Below, piece after piece: positions 9,961-19,774 of a stretch of 64,000 nt of DNA. A program made the translations under genes and the position numbers. The notes under the pieces are model-generated. The model saw only the letters and a list, made by a program, of their open reading frames with translations. It was not told the DNA's origin and did no database searches. The stretch's first letter is position 1. Each line of letters begins with the position of its first letter. The stretch covers positions 1 to 64,000 of the forward strand of contig NZ_AKIZ01000018.1 of the NCBI RefSeq assembly GCF_000282595.1. Reading direction: 5' to 3'. Source of the stretch: Phyllobacterium sp. YR531. Its GTDB lineage: Bacteria; Pseudomonadota; Alphaproteobacteria; Rhizobiales; Rhizobiaceae.

Positions 9961-11301
9961 ATGGCTTCAGCCGCTGAACAGCTCGCGTCAAATCTCAATT
10001 TCTCAGCTTTTTCGAAAGCCAGTGAGCTCAAGAAGCGCATTTGGTTTACACTTGGCGCATTGCTGGTTTACCGGCTAGGTACATATATCCCGCTGCCGGG
10101 TATCAACCTTGGCGCATTCGCCCAGGCATTCAACAATCAGGCGCAAGGCATCCTCGGCATGTTCAACATGTTCGCAGGTGGCGCTGTTGAACGCATGGCG
10201 ATCTTTGCGCTTGGCATCATGCCTTATATCTCGGCATCGATCATCGTCCAGCTCATGACATCCGTCATTCCTGCTCTTGAGCAGTTGAAGAAGGATGGCG
10301 AGCAGGGCCGTAAGGTCATCAACCAATATACACGCTACGGCACTGTGCTTCTTGCCACGGTTCAAGCCTATGCGATTGCTGTGGGCCTGCAGGGCAGCCA
10401 GGGTATCGTTACCGATCCGGGCCCGTTCTTCCTGTTCTCCACAGTGATTACACTTGTCGGTGGTACAATGTTCCTGATGTGGCTTGGCGAGCAGATCACT
10501 GCACGCGGCATCGGTAACGGTATTTCGCTCATCATCTTCTCCGGCATCGTCGCCAATCTGCCACAGGCAATTTCCGGCACATTGGAACTTGGTCGTACCG
10601 GCGCTCTTTCAACAGGTGTCATTCTGGCGATCATCGTGCTAACGATTGCCGTTATCGGTATCATCGTTTTCGTTGAACGTGCGCAGCGCCGGCTCCTGAT
10701 CCAGTATCCGAAGCGCCAGGTAGGCAACCGCATGTTTCAGGGCGATACTTCGCACCTGCCTTTGAAGCTGAACACAGCCGGTGTTATTCCGCCGATCTTC
10801 GCTTCTTCGCTGCTGCTTTTGCCAGCAACAGTTGCCGGTTTTGCTCAAAGCGGACAAATGCCTGCATGGGCGACAAGCATTCTTTCTTCGCTCGGACATG
10901 GCCAGCCCGCCTATATGTTCCTTTATGCGGCGATGATCGTGTTCTTCGCGTTCTTCTATACGGCGCTTGTCTTCAATCCGAAGGACACCGCCGACCAGCT
11001 GAAGAAGCATTCCGGCTTCATTCCCGGCATTCGTCCCGGTGAGCGTACGGCCGAGTATATCGACTATGTGCTGACCCGTATCACGGTCCTTGGTGCTGCT
11101 TATCTGGTTTTGATCTGCATGCTGCCAGAATTCCTGATCTCCTGGGCTGGTGTTCCTTTCTATCTCGGCGGTACATCACTGCTGATCGTCGTGAGCGTGA
11201 CGCTCGATACGGTTGCACAGATCCAGGGTCACCTGATCGCGCATCAATATGAGGGGCTTATCAAGAAGTCGAAGCTCCGTGGGGGGAAACGCAACAGATG
11301 A
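9961..11301 (+). CDS. secY: Preprotein translocase channel subunit SecY
   Basis: 446 aa with ten predicted membrane segments, starting with the first helix at about residues 28-48 and the plug region after it (P-L-P-G-I). It forms the SecYEG channel with SecE and SecG and receives proteins from SecA or the ribosome. The family motif [15 protein letters not shown] (about residues 179-193) and the [11 protein letters not shown] cytoplasmic loop are present. Its TGA overlaps the adk ATG by four bases (ATGA). Confidence 0.98.
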   Translation: MASAAEQLASNLNFSAFSKASELKKRIWFTLGALLVYRLGTYIPLPGINLGAFAQAFNNQAQGILGMFNMFAGGAVERMAIFALGIMPYISASIIVQLMTSVIPALEQLKKDGEQGRKVINQYTRYGTVLLATVQAYAIAVGLQGSQGIVTDPGPFFLFSTVITLVGGTMFLMWLGEQITARGIGNGISLIIFSGIVANLPQAISGTLELGRTGALSTGVILAIIVLTIAVIGIIVFVERAQRRLLIQYPKRQVGNRMFQGDTSHLPLKLNTAGVIPPIFASSLLLLPATVAGFAQSGQMPAWATSILSSLGHGQPAYMFLYAAMIVFFAFFYTALVFNPKDTADQLKKHSGFIPGIRPGERTAEYIDYVLTRITVLGAAYLVLICMLPEFLISWAGVPFYLGGTSLLIVVSVTLDTVAQIQGHLIAHQYEGLIKKSKLRGGKRNR

Positions 11302-11948
11302 GATTAATACTTCTCGGACCACCGGGGGCAGGTAAGGGAACTCAATCTCAGCGCTTGGTCGAAAAGTTGGGCATACCGCAACTCTCCACGGGGGACATGT
11401 TGCGCGAGGCCGTGAATGCCGGAACAGATGTAGGCCTCAAAGCCAAAGCCGTCATGGATGCCGGCAATCTGGTTTCCGACGAGATTGTCAATGCGATCGT
11501 TTCGGAACGCATTGATCAGCCGGATGCAGCCAAGGGATTTATTCTTGACGGCTATCCGCGCACATTGGTTCAGGCCGACGCAGTTGAGCAGATGCTCGCC
11601 GACAAGGATCTGGAACTGGATTGCGTGATCGAGCTTGAAGTGGACGATAACGTCCTCGTCGAGCGCATATCGGGTCGCTATACCTGCGCTAAATGCGGGA
11701 CTGGTTATCACGATACAAACAAGAAGCCGAAAGTCGCGGGTGTCTGCGATAAATGCGGATCGACGGAATTCAAACGCCGTCCGGACGACAATGCCGAAAC
11801 GGTGCGCACGCGCCTTGAAGCATATTACAAGCAGACTTCGCCCCTCATCGGCTACTACTACGCCAAGGGCAAGTTGAAGAAGGTTGATGGTATGGCCGAC
11901 TTTGAAGAGGTCACGGCATCAATCGAAAAAATTCTGTCAGAACTGTAG
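11298..11948 (+). CDS. adk: Adenylate kinase (zinc-lid type)
   Basis: 216 aa, long-lid adenylate kinase; interconverts ATP + AMP and 2 ADP. P-loop G-P-P-G-A-G-K-G-T at residues 8-16 and the D-G-Y-P-R-T motif (84-89) are intact. The LID carries C130-x2-C133 and C150-x2-C153, a four-cysteine zinc site that enterobacterial Adk lacks. It is coupled to secY by a 4-base overlap, and a 211-base gap follows before rpsM. Confidence 0.98.
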   Translation: MRLILLGPPGAGKGTQSQRLVEKLGIPQLSTGDMLREAVNAGTDVGLKAKAVMDAGNLVSDEIVNAIVSERIDQPDAAKGFILDGYPRTLVQADAVEQMLADKDLELDCVIELEVDDNVLVERISGRYTCAKCGTGYHDTNKKPKVAGVCDKCGSTEFKRRPDDNAETVRTRLEAYYKQTSPLIGYYYAKGKLKKVDGMADFEEVTASIEKILSEL

Positions 11949-11963
11949 GGCTGACTTAATTTT

Positions 11964-12000
11964 CTTGAAGGAGTTGACTTTTCGAAGCGATTCCTTCAAG
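11964..12000 (+). promoter_or_regulatory. Inverted repeat in the adk-rpsM gap
   Basis: CTTGAAGGA (11964-11972) and TCCTTCAAG (11992-12000) form a perfect 9-bp stem with a 19-nt loop. It starts 16 bases after the adk stop in a 211-base gap. There is no T-run. It may mark an adk mRNA 3' end or regulate rpsM; nothing decides between these. Confidence 0.4.
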
Positions 12001-12159
12001 TACGGCGCAAATTCGCTTGGATATAGAGCGGTCGGCGCCGATCCGGTAATAAAGGTTCGGGGCTGATCGTTTATGTTTGTCCTCGAATATTAATTTTCAT
12101 CCCGTCATCTGGCTGCCGTATCGGTAATCCAGCTCTGCCGGTTAACAAGGAGAACAGAC

Positions 12160-12528
12160 GTGGCTCGTATCGCTGGCGTCAACATCCCGACGAACAAGCG
12201 CGTTGTTATCGCGCTTCAGTACATTCACGGGATCGGTCAAAAATTTGCACAGGAAATCGTCGAGAAAGTCGGCATTCCTGCAGAGCGTCGCGTCAATCAG
12301 TTGACCGATGCCGAAGTGCTGCAGATTCGTGAAACAATCGATCGCGATTACCACGTTGAGGGTGATCTGCGTCGTGAAGTTTCCATGAACATCAAGCGTC
12401 TGATGGATCTGGGCTGCTATCGCGGGCTTCGTCATCGCCGCTCGCTTCCGGTTCGCGGTCAGCGCACGCACACGAATGCGCGCACCCGCAAGGGACCTGC
12501 CAAGGCAATTGCCGGCAAGAAGAAGTAA
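12160..12528 (+). CDS. rpsM: 30S ribosomal protein S13
   Basis: 122 aa with a GTG start at 12160 (AAGGAG at 12147-12152 fits). S13 forms head bridges to the 50S and contacts P-site tRNA. It begins [14 protein letters not shown], has the helix-hairpin-helix region I-H-G-I-G, and ends in the basic tail [14 protein letters not shown]. It is the only gene of the ribosomal block here with a non-ATG start. Confidence 0.98.
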   Translation: MARIAGVNIPTNKRVVIALQYIHGIGQKFAQEIVEKVGIPAERRVNQLTDAEVLQIRETIDRDYHVEGDLRREVSMNIKRLMDLGCYRGLRHRRSLPVRGQRTHTNARTRKGPAKAIAGKKK

Positions 12529-12534
12529 TATTCT

Positions 12535-12556
12535 CCGGCGCGGTTCGCTGCGCCGG
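12535..12556 (+). promoter_or_regulatory. Small GC-rich hairpin after rpsM
   Basis: CCGGCGC (12535-12541) pairs with GCGCCGG (12550-12556) around an 8-nt loop, seven bases after the rpsM stop in a 130-base gap before rpsK. No T-run follows. Probably an mRNA processing or stability element. Confidence 0.4.
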
Positions 12557-12658
12557 TTCTGCCTTTCGGGGTAGATTGTGCTGGTTCCGCACGTTAACTG
12601 GAACCACGGTGGAGCCTCTGGAAATACGGAGGCGTCGAGATCAATTGAAAGGACTACT

Positions 12659-13048
12659 ATGGCCAAGGAAGCCACACGCGTTCGCCGCCGCGAGCGGAAA
12701 AACATTTCATCGGGCGTTGCTCACGTTAATTCTACATTCAACAATACAATGATCACTATCACTGATGCGCAGGGCAATGCGATTGCCTGGTCGTCGGCTG
12801 GTGCGCAGGGCTTCAAGGGCTCGCGCAAGTCCACACCATTTGCTGCTCAGATGGCTGCTGAAGATTGTGCCAAGAAGGCGCAGGAACACGGCATGCGTTC
12901 TTTGGAAGTTGAAGTTTGCGGACCTGGTTCCGGTCGTGAATCCGCTTTGCGCGCTTTGCAGGCTGCCGGTTTCACAATCACATCGATCCGCGATGTGACA
13001 CCGATCCCACACAATGGCTGCCGCCCGCGCAAGCGTCGTCGCGTCTAG
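12659..13048 (+). CDS. rpsK: 30S ribosomal protein S11
   Basis: 129 aa from ATG 12659, with GAAAGGA just upstream. S11 forms the 30S platform with S6 and S18. The family motif around T-F-N-N-T-x-I-T-I-T-D and the end [18 protein letters not shown] are intact. The upstream in-frame ATG at 12578 would add 27 residues with no family match. Confidence 0.98.
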   Translation: MAKEATRVRRRERKNISSGVAHVNSTFNNTMITITDAQGNAIAWSSAGAQGFKGSRKSTPFAAQMAAEDCAKKAQEHGMRSLEVEVCGPGSGRESALRALQAAGFTITSIRDVTPIPHNGCRPRKRRRV

Positions 13049-13172
13049 TCTTTTGCTCTAGGATTTGGCCGGTGGGTTGCTTTCAGCTCATCGGCTTCAA
13101 GCCCCTTATGGGGTTTCCACGCTTCAAGGCCACGATTGGATGGTGGCACTGGCAAGGATAAGGAAAACATAG

Positions 13173-14186
13173 ATGATCCAGAAAAACTGGCAAGAATTGA
13201 TCAAGCCGAACAAGGTCGAGTTTCAGACCTCAGGCTCGAAGACCAAGGCAACTGTCGTCGCTGAGCCGCTTGAGCGTGGCTACGGCTTGACGCTGGGCAA
13301 TGCCTTGCGTCGCGTGCTTCTGTCCTCGCTGCGCGGCGCTGCCGTGACTGCGGTTCAGATTGACGGCGTTCTGCACGAATTCTCGTCGATCCCTGGCGTT
13401 CGCGAAGATGTTACGGACATCGTCCTCAACATCAAGGAAATTGCTATCCACATGGAAAGCGATGGTCCAAAGCGCATGGTCGTCCGCAAGGAAGGCCCGG
13501 GCGTTGTCACAGCTGGCGATATCCAGACTGTTGGCGATATCGAAATTCTGAACCCGGAACATGTAATCTGCACGCTCGATGAAGGCGCTGAAATCCGTAT
13601 GGAATTCACTGTCAACACCGGCAAGGGCTACGTTCCTGCTGACCGCAACCGCGCGGAAGATGCTCCGATTGGCCTCATTCCGGTCGATAGCCTTTATTCA
13701 CCGGTCCGCAAGGTTTCCTACAAGATCGAGAACACCCGCGAAGGTCAGGTTCTTGATTATGATAAGCTGATCTTGCAGATCGAGACCGATGGTTCGATTT
13801 CCGGCGAAGATGCTGTTGCCTATGCAGCACGCATCCTTCAGGACCAGCTGGCGATCTTCGTCAACTTTGACGAGCCGCAGAAAGAAGTTCAGCAGGAACA
13901 GGTCACTGAACTCGCGTTCAATCCTGCTCTGCTCAAGAAGGTCGATGAACTCGAACTTTCGGTTCGCTCGGCAAACTGCCTGAAGAATGATAATATCGTC
14001 TACATTGGCGATCTCATTCAGAAGACAGAAGCAGAAATGCTGCGTACACCGAACTTCGGTCGCAAGTCGTTAAACGAAATCAAGGAAGTTCTGGCTTCCA
14101 TGGGCCTCCATCTTGGTATGGAAGTTCCAGCCTGGCCGCCAGAGAACATCGAAGATCTCGCCAAGCGTTACGAAGACCAGTACTAA
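13173..14186 (+). CDS. rpoA: RNA polymerase subunit alpha
   Basis: 337 aa. The N-terminal domain (about 1-235) dimerises and nucleates RNA polymerase assembly; [17 protein letters not shown] is the classic motif near residue 35. The C-terminal domain (about 250-330) binds UP elements and activators and shows [12 protein letters not shown] and [10 protein letters not shown] 98-base gap containing repeats separates it from rplQ. Confidence 0.98.
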   Translation: MIQKNWQELIKPNKVEFQTSGSKTKATVVAEPLERGYGLTLGNALRRVLLSSLRGAAVTAVQIDGVLHEFSSIPGVREDVTDIVLNIKEIAIHMESDGPKRMVVRKEGPGVVTAGDIQTVGDIEILNPEHVICTLDEGAEIRMEFTVNTGKGYVPADRNRAEDAPIGLIPVDSLYSPVRKVSYKIENTREGQVLDYDKLILQIETDGSISGEDAVAYAARILQDQLAIFVNFDEPQKEVQQEQVTELAFNPALLKKVDELELSVRSANCLKNDNIVYIGDLIQKTEAEMLRTPNFGRKSLNEIKEVLASMGLHLGMEVPAWPPENIEDLAKRYEDQY

Positions 14187-14208
14187 TCCGGGCTTTGCCC
14201 GACACATA

Positions 14209-14261
14209 AGCCCGGGCAATGAGCCCGAACTGAGAAATTTAGCCCGGGCAATGAGCCCGAA
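14209..14261 (+). repeat. 21-bp direct repeat pair in the rpoA-rplQ gap
   Basis: The same 21-base unit, beginning AGCCCGGGCAATGAGCCCG, occurs at 14209-14229 and 14241-14261, 32 bases apart. Each copy can fold (GGGC..GCCC), and a related stretch CCGGGCTTTGCCCG lies at 14188-14201. Two copies only, so this is a local duplication, possibly of an RNA hairpin, and not a CRISPR. Confidence 0.85.
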
Positions 14262-14284
14262 AAGAAAACTGAAGGAGAAGGCTC

Positions 14285-14713
14285 ATGCGCCACGGTAATT
14301 CAGGCCGCAAGCTTAACCGGACTGCCAGCCATCGTAAGGCGATGTTTGCCAATATGGCTGCATCTTTGATCGAACATGAGCAGATCGTGACAACGCTGCC
14401 CAAGGCCAAGGAAATTCGTCCAATCGTAGAAAAGCTTGTCACGCTCGGTAAGCGCGGCGATCTGCACGCTCGTCGTCAGGCCATTTCGGCTATCCGCGAT
14501 GCCAAGCTGGTTGCCAAGCTGTTCGATACGCTTGCAACACGTTATGGCCAGCGCAATGGCGGCTACATCCGCATCATGAAGGCAGGCTTCCGCACCGGTG
14601 ACAATGCACCGCTTGCAGTAGTCGAATTCGTTGATCGTGATGTCAACGCAAAGGGCGCCAAGGATTTGGCTCGCGTTGAAGAAGAACGCGCAAACGAAGC
14701 TGAAGCAGCGTAA
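14285..14713 (+). CDS. rplQ: 50S ribosomal protein L17
   Basis: 142 aa with GAAGGAGAA upstream. L17 lies at the bottom of the 50S near the tunnel exit. It begins [12 protein letters not shown] and has the conserved [21 protein letters not shown] segment. It is the last gene of the alpha operon and is followed by a strong terminator. Confidence 0.98.
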   Translation: MRHGNSGRKLNRTASHRKAMFANMAASLIEHEQIVTTLPKAKEIRPIVEKLVTLGKRGDLHARRQAISAIRDAKLVAKLFDTLATRYGQRNGGYIRIMKAGFRTGDNAPLAVVEFVDRDVNAKGAKDLARVEEERANEAEAA

Positions 14714-14740
14714 TCAACGCTTGATAGGCTGAGGGTTTAA

Positions 14741-14766
14741 AAAGGGAGCTTCGGCTCCCTTTTTCT
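14741..14766 (+). terminator. Rho-independent terminator of the ribosomal block
   Basis: AAAGGGAGC (14741-14749), TTCG tetraloop, GCTCCCTTT (14754-14762), then TTTCTTT. A nine-pair stem with a stabilising UUCG loop and a T-run, 28 bases after the rplQ stop. Confidence 0.93.
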
Positions 14767-15130
14767 TTGTATATTTTAAAGACGTTTCCCGGATTAACCG
14801 GCATTCACTTGTCGGCAATCTGCCCTAACCGGACAAGTTCGCGCAAGAGGTCAGGGCACAGTATTAATGTTAGTGGCGAACTGTATTATTGGCCACTGCT
14901 TCTACTTTAGGTGTCCGGCTAGGGCATAAACAGGACGATCTGTCATCTCATTGAGAATGACGTTCTCTGCTCGTGAGGTACGTTATTTCGTTTCATTACA
15001 ACCGATGCGAGGTGCTTGATTGGTTGCACGTAGAAAATAGGTAATATATAGCCACCAGAAAATTCTATTATGTCGATGTATTTAAGTCATTTTAATAATA
15101 TACTTTAATTGAATTTTTCAGGAGAGTCTT
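14767..15130. other. AT-rich intergenic region with one promoter
   Basis: 364 bases between the ribosomal terminator and the GGDEF gene. No open frame with a credible product and no RNA gene was recognised. The only feature I can support is the promoter at 15024-15052; the rest shows nothing recognisable. Confidence 0.6.
15024..15052 (+). promoter_or_regulatory. Predicted sigma-70 promoter of the GGDEF gene
   Basis: TTGCAC (15024-15029), a 17-base spacer and TATAGC (15047-15052) give a good housekeeping promoter. The predicted start at about 15059 leaves an AU-rich leader of roughly 70 bases before the TTG start codon at 15131. Confidence 0.5.
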
Positions 15131-16591
15131 TTGTCAGGAGTTTATTTAACTAGAGTATCCAGAAATATTCATATAGCAAATATAATTAAATCATTATTTG
15201 TTTTTATAATTGTATTCCTCTGCGTATACTTTGCATTTAGCAAGGGGGCGGCGAGTATTTTGCTTTCTTTTTGCCCCGTCAATGCGGTTTTACTTGGTCT
15301 TATGATACGTAACCCTGCTTTGTCTACTCCGGCAAGCTGGTTGAGCGCATTTGCCGGCTATCTGGCTGCTGGCATGACAAACTTTGATTTGCTGATTTCG
15401 GCGTGGCTCGCTGCGGCTCATATTTCCTTCGTTGTTGGCGGGTATATTTTTCTCATCAGATTATCGGCCGATGATCGCCGTCTACGCCGCCCTTTTTCCA
15501 TCGTTTATCTATGTTTGGCCTGTATCACAGGCGCTGCGGTTGCAGGCGCCGTAGATAGCGGGCTTGCTATCGTGCTGGCGCAAACCAGTGTTCAAACCAA
15601 AACTCAGTTCTGCTTCATCAGTGAGTTCACAGATAGCGTGATCATGCTGCCGATGATACTTGCAGCACCTTCAAGCTTGGTTGTGGCCCTGAAAGATGTC
15701 GCGAAGAAAATTTGGGCCAGGCCGGAAATCTACGATATCTTGCCGATTTTAGCATTGGCCTTAACAATATTGGTGAGTGTGGTTGTTGAAGGTCCGGGAG
15801 CGTTTGCCTATCCGGTTCCCGCGCTTTTATGGTGCGCCCTGCGCTATGATCTGTTTAGTGTTACGATCCTGACTTTCCTGTTTAGCATCTGGAAGATTAT
15901 TTCTGTCTCGGGCGGCTTTCATGCCGCAGATCAACACACGATCAATATCGGGGAAGTGACTTCTCTCAGACTGGCGATCGGATTGATTGCGCTTGGTCCT
16001 CTGGCCGTTGCCAGCATGAACACCACACGCAATGAACTCATACGCAAATTGCGATATGCGGCGAGTCACGACTCCCTGACAGATGCGTTTTCCCGAAGCG
16101 GGCTCATCAGCAGAGGTCAGGACGTGCTTGAAGCGAATAGGTCCAATGGCCACCCAACGACGATCATCATGCTTGATATCGACCACTTCAAGCGGGTGAA
16201 TGATAAATTCGGTCATGCGGCAGGCGATTCCGTTTTGGTCGAGTTTGCAGCAAGAGTTTCAAATGTGCTGCGCGATAGCGATCTTTTTGGCAGGTTGGGG
16301 GGCGAAGAATTCGCGGTGCTTCTACCGGAGACGGGTTTCCTTGAAGGGTCAGAAATAGCCGAAAAAATTCGCCAGGCAGTGGAAGAAACGGAAATATCCT
16401 TACCGTCGACAGACAGCGTACCCATCACAGTGAGTGGTGGAATTGTGGTTACGCAGGAGCAATATGAAACGCTGGATGTATTGCTCCTGCGTGCAGATCG
16501 GGCGCTTTACCTGGCGAAAGCCAAAGGCCGCAATACCATGCATGCGACTGAAACGCCGCAGATTATACGCTGGACTGCCTCTGCTGGTTGA
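15131..16591 (+). CDS. Membrane-anchored diguanylate cyclase (MASE1-like sensor + GGDEF)
   Basis: 486 aa from a TTG start preceded by CAGGAG at 15119-15124. Residues about 15-290 hold seven to eight hydrophobic segments resembling the MASE1 sensor; residues about 320-480 form a GGDEF domain. The active site is GGEEF (390-394), so it should be catalytically competent. An inhibitory-site R-x-x-D (R381-D384) stands five residues before it, implying product feedback. The reaction is 2 GTP to cyclic di-GMP. Monocistronic, with its own promoter. The ligand of the sensor part is unknown. Confidence 0.88.
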   Translation: MSGVYLTRVSRNIHIANIIKSLFVFIIVFLCVYFAFSKGAASILLSFCPVNAVLLGLMIRNPALSTPASWLSAFAGYLAAGMTNFDLLISAWLAAAHISFVVGGYIFLIRLSADDRRLRRPFSIVYLCLACITGAAVAGAVDSGLAIVLAQTSVQTKTQFCFISEFTDSVIMLPMILAAPSSLVVALKDVAKKIWARPEIYDILPILALALTILVSVVVEGPGAFAYPVPALLWCALRYDLFSVTILTFLFSIWKIISVSGGFHAADQHTINIGEVTSLRLAIGLIALGPLAVASMNTTRNELIRKLRYAASHDSLTDAFSRSGLISRGQDVLEANRSNGHPTTIIMLDIDHFKRVNDKFGHAAGDSVLVEFAARVSNVLRDSDLFGRLGGEEFAVLLPETGFLEGSEIAEKIRQAVEETEISLPSTDSVPITVSGGIVVTQEQYETLDVLLLRADRALYLAKAKGRNTMHATETPQIIRWTASAG

Positions 16592-16637
16592 AATCTCGCG
16601 TCAGAATTTTCGTGCCGGAAGTCATTTATTTGGGATA

Positions 16638-17249
16638 TCAGCGCTGCGTTAGGGCCAGCTTTAAACCGAGGCCAACAAAGGCAGCTGCAAATGAACGGCG
16701 CATCCAGACGAGGACGTTCGGTCGTGAAATTATCTTGTCGCGGACTGATGCCGCGAATAGCCCATAGATCGCAAAGACAATAAAAGTCATTGCCATGAAT
16801 ACGCCGCTCAGGCTGAGCATTCTCAAGACCGGCTGGCTCTCGCTACTGCTGACGAACTGAGGCAGGAAGGCTAGGAAGAAGATAGACAGTTTGGGATTGA
16901 GAATATTGATAAGAATAGCGGTGAGGGTGACACGCTCAAGCGAACTTTCAGTGCCTTGCTGATCAATACGCAACGATCCATTTTCGCGCAAAGCATTCCA
17001 GGCCATGAACAGCAGGTAAATAACGCCAAGATATTTAAGCGTTTGAAAGGCAAGGGCACTGGTGTGCATGATTGCCGCTAGCCCGCCAATTGCCGCTGCT
17101 ATGTGAGGAATAATGCCAATCGTGCAACCGAGCGAGGCTGCTACACTGGCTTTGGCTCCGCGGGTCAGTCCCGTTGCCAGCGTGTAAACAACGCCTGTGC
17201 CGGGCGAAATGACGATAATCATTGATGTGATGAGAAATTCAAGACTCAT
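16638..17249 (-). CDS. LysE/RhtB-family amino acid exporter
   Basis: 203 aa with six predicted membrane helices. The N-terminal I-S-P-G-T-G-V-V-Y-T-L-A-T-G segment matches the LysE/RhtB signature (P-G-P near the first helix), and N-P-K-L-S-I-F-F-L-A-F-L-P-Q-F is the typical fourth-helix motif. Such proteins export amino acids or derivatives by proton exchange; the substrate cannot be told. The AraC gene lies 75 bases upstream on the same strand and may control it. Confidence 0.9.
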   Translation of the reverse strand: MSLEFLITSMIIVISPGTGVVYTLATGLTRGAKASVAASLGCTIGIIPHIAAAIGGLAAIMHTSALAFQTLKYLGVIYLLFMAWNALRENGSLRIDQQGTESSLERVTLTAILINILNPKLSIFFLAFLPQFVSSSESQPVLRMLSLSGVFMAMTFIVFAIYGLFAASVRDKIISRPNVLVWMRRSFAAAFVGLGLKLALTQR

Positions 17250-17324
17250 GATGCATGCTCCGTGTTCCGATGAAGGGACTAGAGCAAAGGTTTTTCACAA
17301 GGTATTGGACAGGATTGCAGCAAT

Positions 17325-18146
17325 TTAAATAACGGACGCAGCATAAATGCCAGGAGAAATTCCATACTTGTGTACAAAGACGCGATTCATGTGACTTTGA
17401 TCGGAAAACCCGCTGGCGGCAGCAGTTTCTGCCAAAGCCGCCCCCTGCAGTATCATGCGGCGTGCCAAGTCTGCACGGCGCTGCATGAGGTATGAGTGAG
17501 GCGTAAAGCCGGTTGCAGTTGCAAAGCTTCGTAAAACCTGAAAACGGCTGAGGCCGCTGGCCTTGGCCAAATCAGCCAATGTTAAAGTCGCTGTCGGTTC
17601 ATCGTCGATGAGTTGCTTGATGATACGGATGGCGCTGGGCATGTGTTTTTGCTCTCGAGTGTTTTTTTGCGTTTGAGAAAGCAAATCAATCAGCATTTCA
17701 TCTTGCAGCAATGGCTGGCAATTCGGGCTGGTCAAGGCATTGAACAAATGCTGAAACTGTTTTGCTGCGAGGGCGTTGATTGATGCTGGCTCAGTAAACT
17801 CCATTATAGAAGCAACGTCTTCGCGCATATCATTCTCAACAAGCTGAATGATTTCCGGGTCGAAATAGATCATACGCCACGAGCGCCCGGCTTCTCCGAT
17901 GGGAATGCCATCATGAACCTCTCCGGGGTTAACTGTGATGAGGTGACCCGGTCCGGCTTCCACCATACCGCGTCCGCTAATCGATTTTTGAGCACCCTGA
18001 TGAATAACACCGATCCCATACTGATCATGTGTGTGACGGGCGAACTGATGGTGGCTGGCGGCCTCGACGATTTGCACGCCAGGGTTGCCGCTGGGATAAA
18101 TCCTGAAATGACCTCGCATCTTGCCCAATTTATCCACCAGCGACAT
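17325..18146 (-). CDS. AraC-family regulator with N-terminal cupin-like domain
   Basis: 273 aa. The N-terminal ~160 residues look like an AraC-type ligand-binding domain (H-x-H-x(3)-Y-G-I-G-V-I near the start). Two helix-turn-helix motifs lie in the C-terminal ~100 residues: L-A-D-L-A-K-A-S-G-L-S-R-F-Q-V-L-R-S-F, then A-A-A-S-G-F-S-D-Q-S-H-M-N-R-V-F. It is encoded just before a LysE-type exporter on the same strand, a common regulator/exporter pairing, so control of that exporter is inferred. Confidence 0.92.
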   Translation of the reverse strand: MSLVDKLGKMRGHFRIYPSGNPGVQIVEAASHHQFARHTHDQYGIGVIHQGAQKSISGRGMVEAGPGHLITVNPGEVHDGIPIGEAGRSWRMIYFDPEIIQLVENDMREDVASIMEFTEPASINALAAKQFQHLFNALTSPNCQPLLQDEMLIDLLSQTQKNTREQKHMPSAIRIIKQLIDDEPTATLTLADLAKASGLSRFQVLRSFATATGFTPHSYLMQRRADLARRMILQGAALAETAAASGFSDQSHMNRVFVHKYGISPGIYAASVI

Positions 18147-18314
18147 GTGGCTTGATACTAACTCAAAGCAGATTGCCGAGAAAGCCTTGTGAAAACGGCT
18201 GTGTCTGGAACGATATGTCTCAAATTTGCTTAACTTATTGGCTGGTATCCCAGCTCGAAATCACCACATTGGTCGAAGCAGTTTGACTGATTCATTTAGC
18301 TATCGGAGATTGAT

Positions 18315-19754
18315 ATGGGTTCTGTTTTGCGAAGCTCGGTAGTGGGCGCTTCAGCGCGGGCAATTTTACTCGGTGCAGTTGTTTTTACTGCTGCCGCTCT
18401 TCCGGCTTACGCGCAGACGGCTGATACGACAAAGCAGCTGCCGGAAAACCGATCCGAAGTGCAATTGTCCTACGCGCCTCTCGTTAAACAGACAGCAGGT
18501 GCCGTGGTCAATGTCTATGCCGCCCACTCGGTGCAGCAGCGTTCGCCCTTTGCCGGTGACCCGTTCTTTGAACAGTTCTTCGGTGGGCGGCAGTTTAGTG
18601 GGCCGCCACGCGTTCAGTCTTCGCTGGGATCAGGGGTAATTGTTGATGGAACCGGCATCATCGTCACCAATAATCACGTTATCCGCGATGCCGATACGGT
18701 AAAGGTGGCGCTGTCGGATGGACGTGAATTTGAATCGAAAGTTTTGCTGAAGGATGAATCGACCGATCTTGCCATCTTGAAGATCGATGCCGGTGAGCCT
18801 CTGCCAGCCCTGAAGCTCGCCGATTCCGACAAGGTGGAAGTGGGAGATCTGGTTCTGGCAATCGGTAACCCATTCGGTGTCGGTCAGACCGTGACGAGCG
18901 GCATCGTCTCAGCTCAAGCACGGACAAGGGTTGGCATTTCCGATTTCGACTTCTTTATCCAGACTGATGCTGCCATTAATCCGGGTAATTCCGGCGGTGC
19001 GTTGATTGGTATGGATGGTGATCTGGTCGGCGTCAACACGGCGATTTTCTCCAAGTCCGGCGGCTCTGTCGGTATAGGTTTTGCCATCCCCGCCAATATG
19101 GTGAAAGCTGTGGTTGATACCGCCAAGGGCGGAGCCGATACGTTTGAACGTCCCTATATTGGCGCTGCATTTCAGAACGTCACTCCAGACGTCGCCGAAA
19201 GTCTGGGAATGAAACAGCCCTATGGCGCTTTGGTAACGAATGTCACCAAGGGCGGTCCGGCAGAGAAGGGCGGTTTGCGGGTTGGCGATGTGGTGTTGAA
19301 TGTCGATGGTGTGCGTATCGAGAATCCGGATGGGCTTGGATATCGCATTTCGACAGCCGGTATTGGTAAAACAGTCAAGCTCGATATATTGAGCAAGTCG
19401 AAGGAAAAGTCGGTCATGGTGGCTTTGCAAAAGCCCGATCCCGACTCGCCAGATAATCAGTTGATGATCCAAGGCAAGAATCCGCTTTCAGGCGCGCTCG
19501 TACTCAAGCTGAGCCCTGCCAGCATTGCACGTTTGAAATTGCCGGAAGACACAGACGGCATTGCTGTCGATAAGGTTTATCCGAATTCGCCCGCCGCTCG
19601 CATAGGGCTACAGCCGGGTGATATTATTCGCGGTATCAATGGAGCCGAGATCGACAGTATTGCTGACCTCAGCAAGGCCATGTCTGCCAATCCTGTGCTT
19701 TGGCGCTTCGAATTTGAACGTGGCGGTGCCATAGTGCGCCAGATCATTCGATAA
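18315..19754 (+). CDS. Periplasmic DegP/DegQ-type serine protease
   Basis: 479 aa. Signal peptide about residues 1-34 (cleavage near A-Y-A-Q). The trypsin-like domain carries the triad H121 (N-N-H-V-I), D151 (S-T-D-L-A-I-L) and S226 (G-N-S-G-G-A). Two PDZ domains follow at about 270-360 and 390-475. It should degrade or chaperone misfolded envelope proteins. Brucellaceae have several HtrA paralogues, so a single symbol is not given. rarA starts 20 bases after the stop, probably in the same transcript. Confidence 0.95.
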   Translation: MGSVLRSSVVGASARAILLGAVVFTAAALPAYAQTADTTKQLPENRSEVQLSYAPLVKQTAGAVVNVYAAHSVQQRSPFAGDPFFEQFFGGRQFSGPPRVQSSLGSGVIVDGTGIIVTNNHVIRDADTVKVALSDGREFESKVLLKDESTDLAILKIDAGEPLPALKLADSDKVEVGDLVLAIGNPFGVGQTVTSGIVSAQARTRVGISDFDFFIQTDAAINPGNSGGALIGMDGDLVGVNTAIFSKSGGSVGIGFAIPANMVKAVVDTAKGGADTFERPYIGAAFQNVTPDVAESLGMKQPYGALVTNVTKGGPAEKGGLRVGDVVLNVDGVRIENPDGLGYRISTAGIGKTVKLDILSKSKEKSVMVALQKPDPDSPDNQLMIQGKNPLSGALVLKLSPASIARLKLPEDTDGIAVDKVYPNSPAARIGLQPGDIIRGINGAEIDSIADLSKAMSANPVLWRFEFERGGAIVRQIIR

Positions 19755-19774
19755 GCAGCTCAACAGGATAGAAT

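Noticed and set aside
14209-14261. Direct repeat as a CRISPR array
   Set aside because: Only two copies with an 11-base spacer, no cas genes, and an intergenic position in a ribosomal operon.
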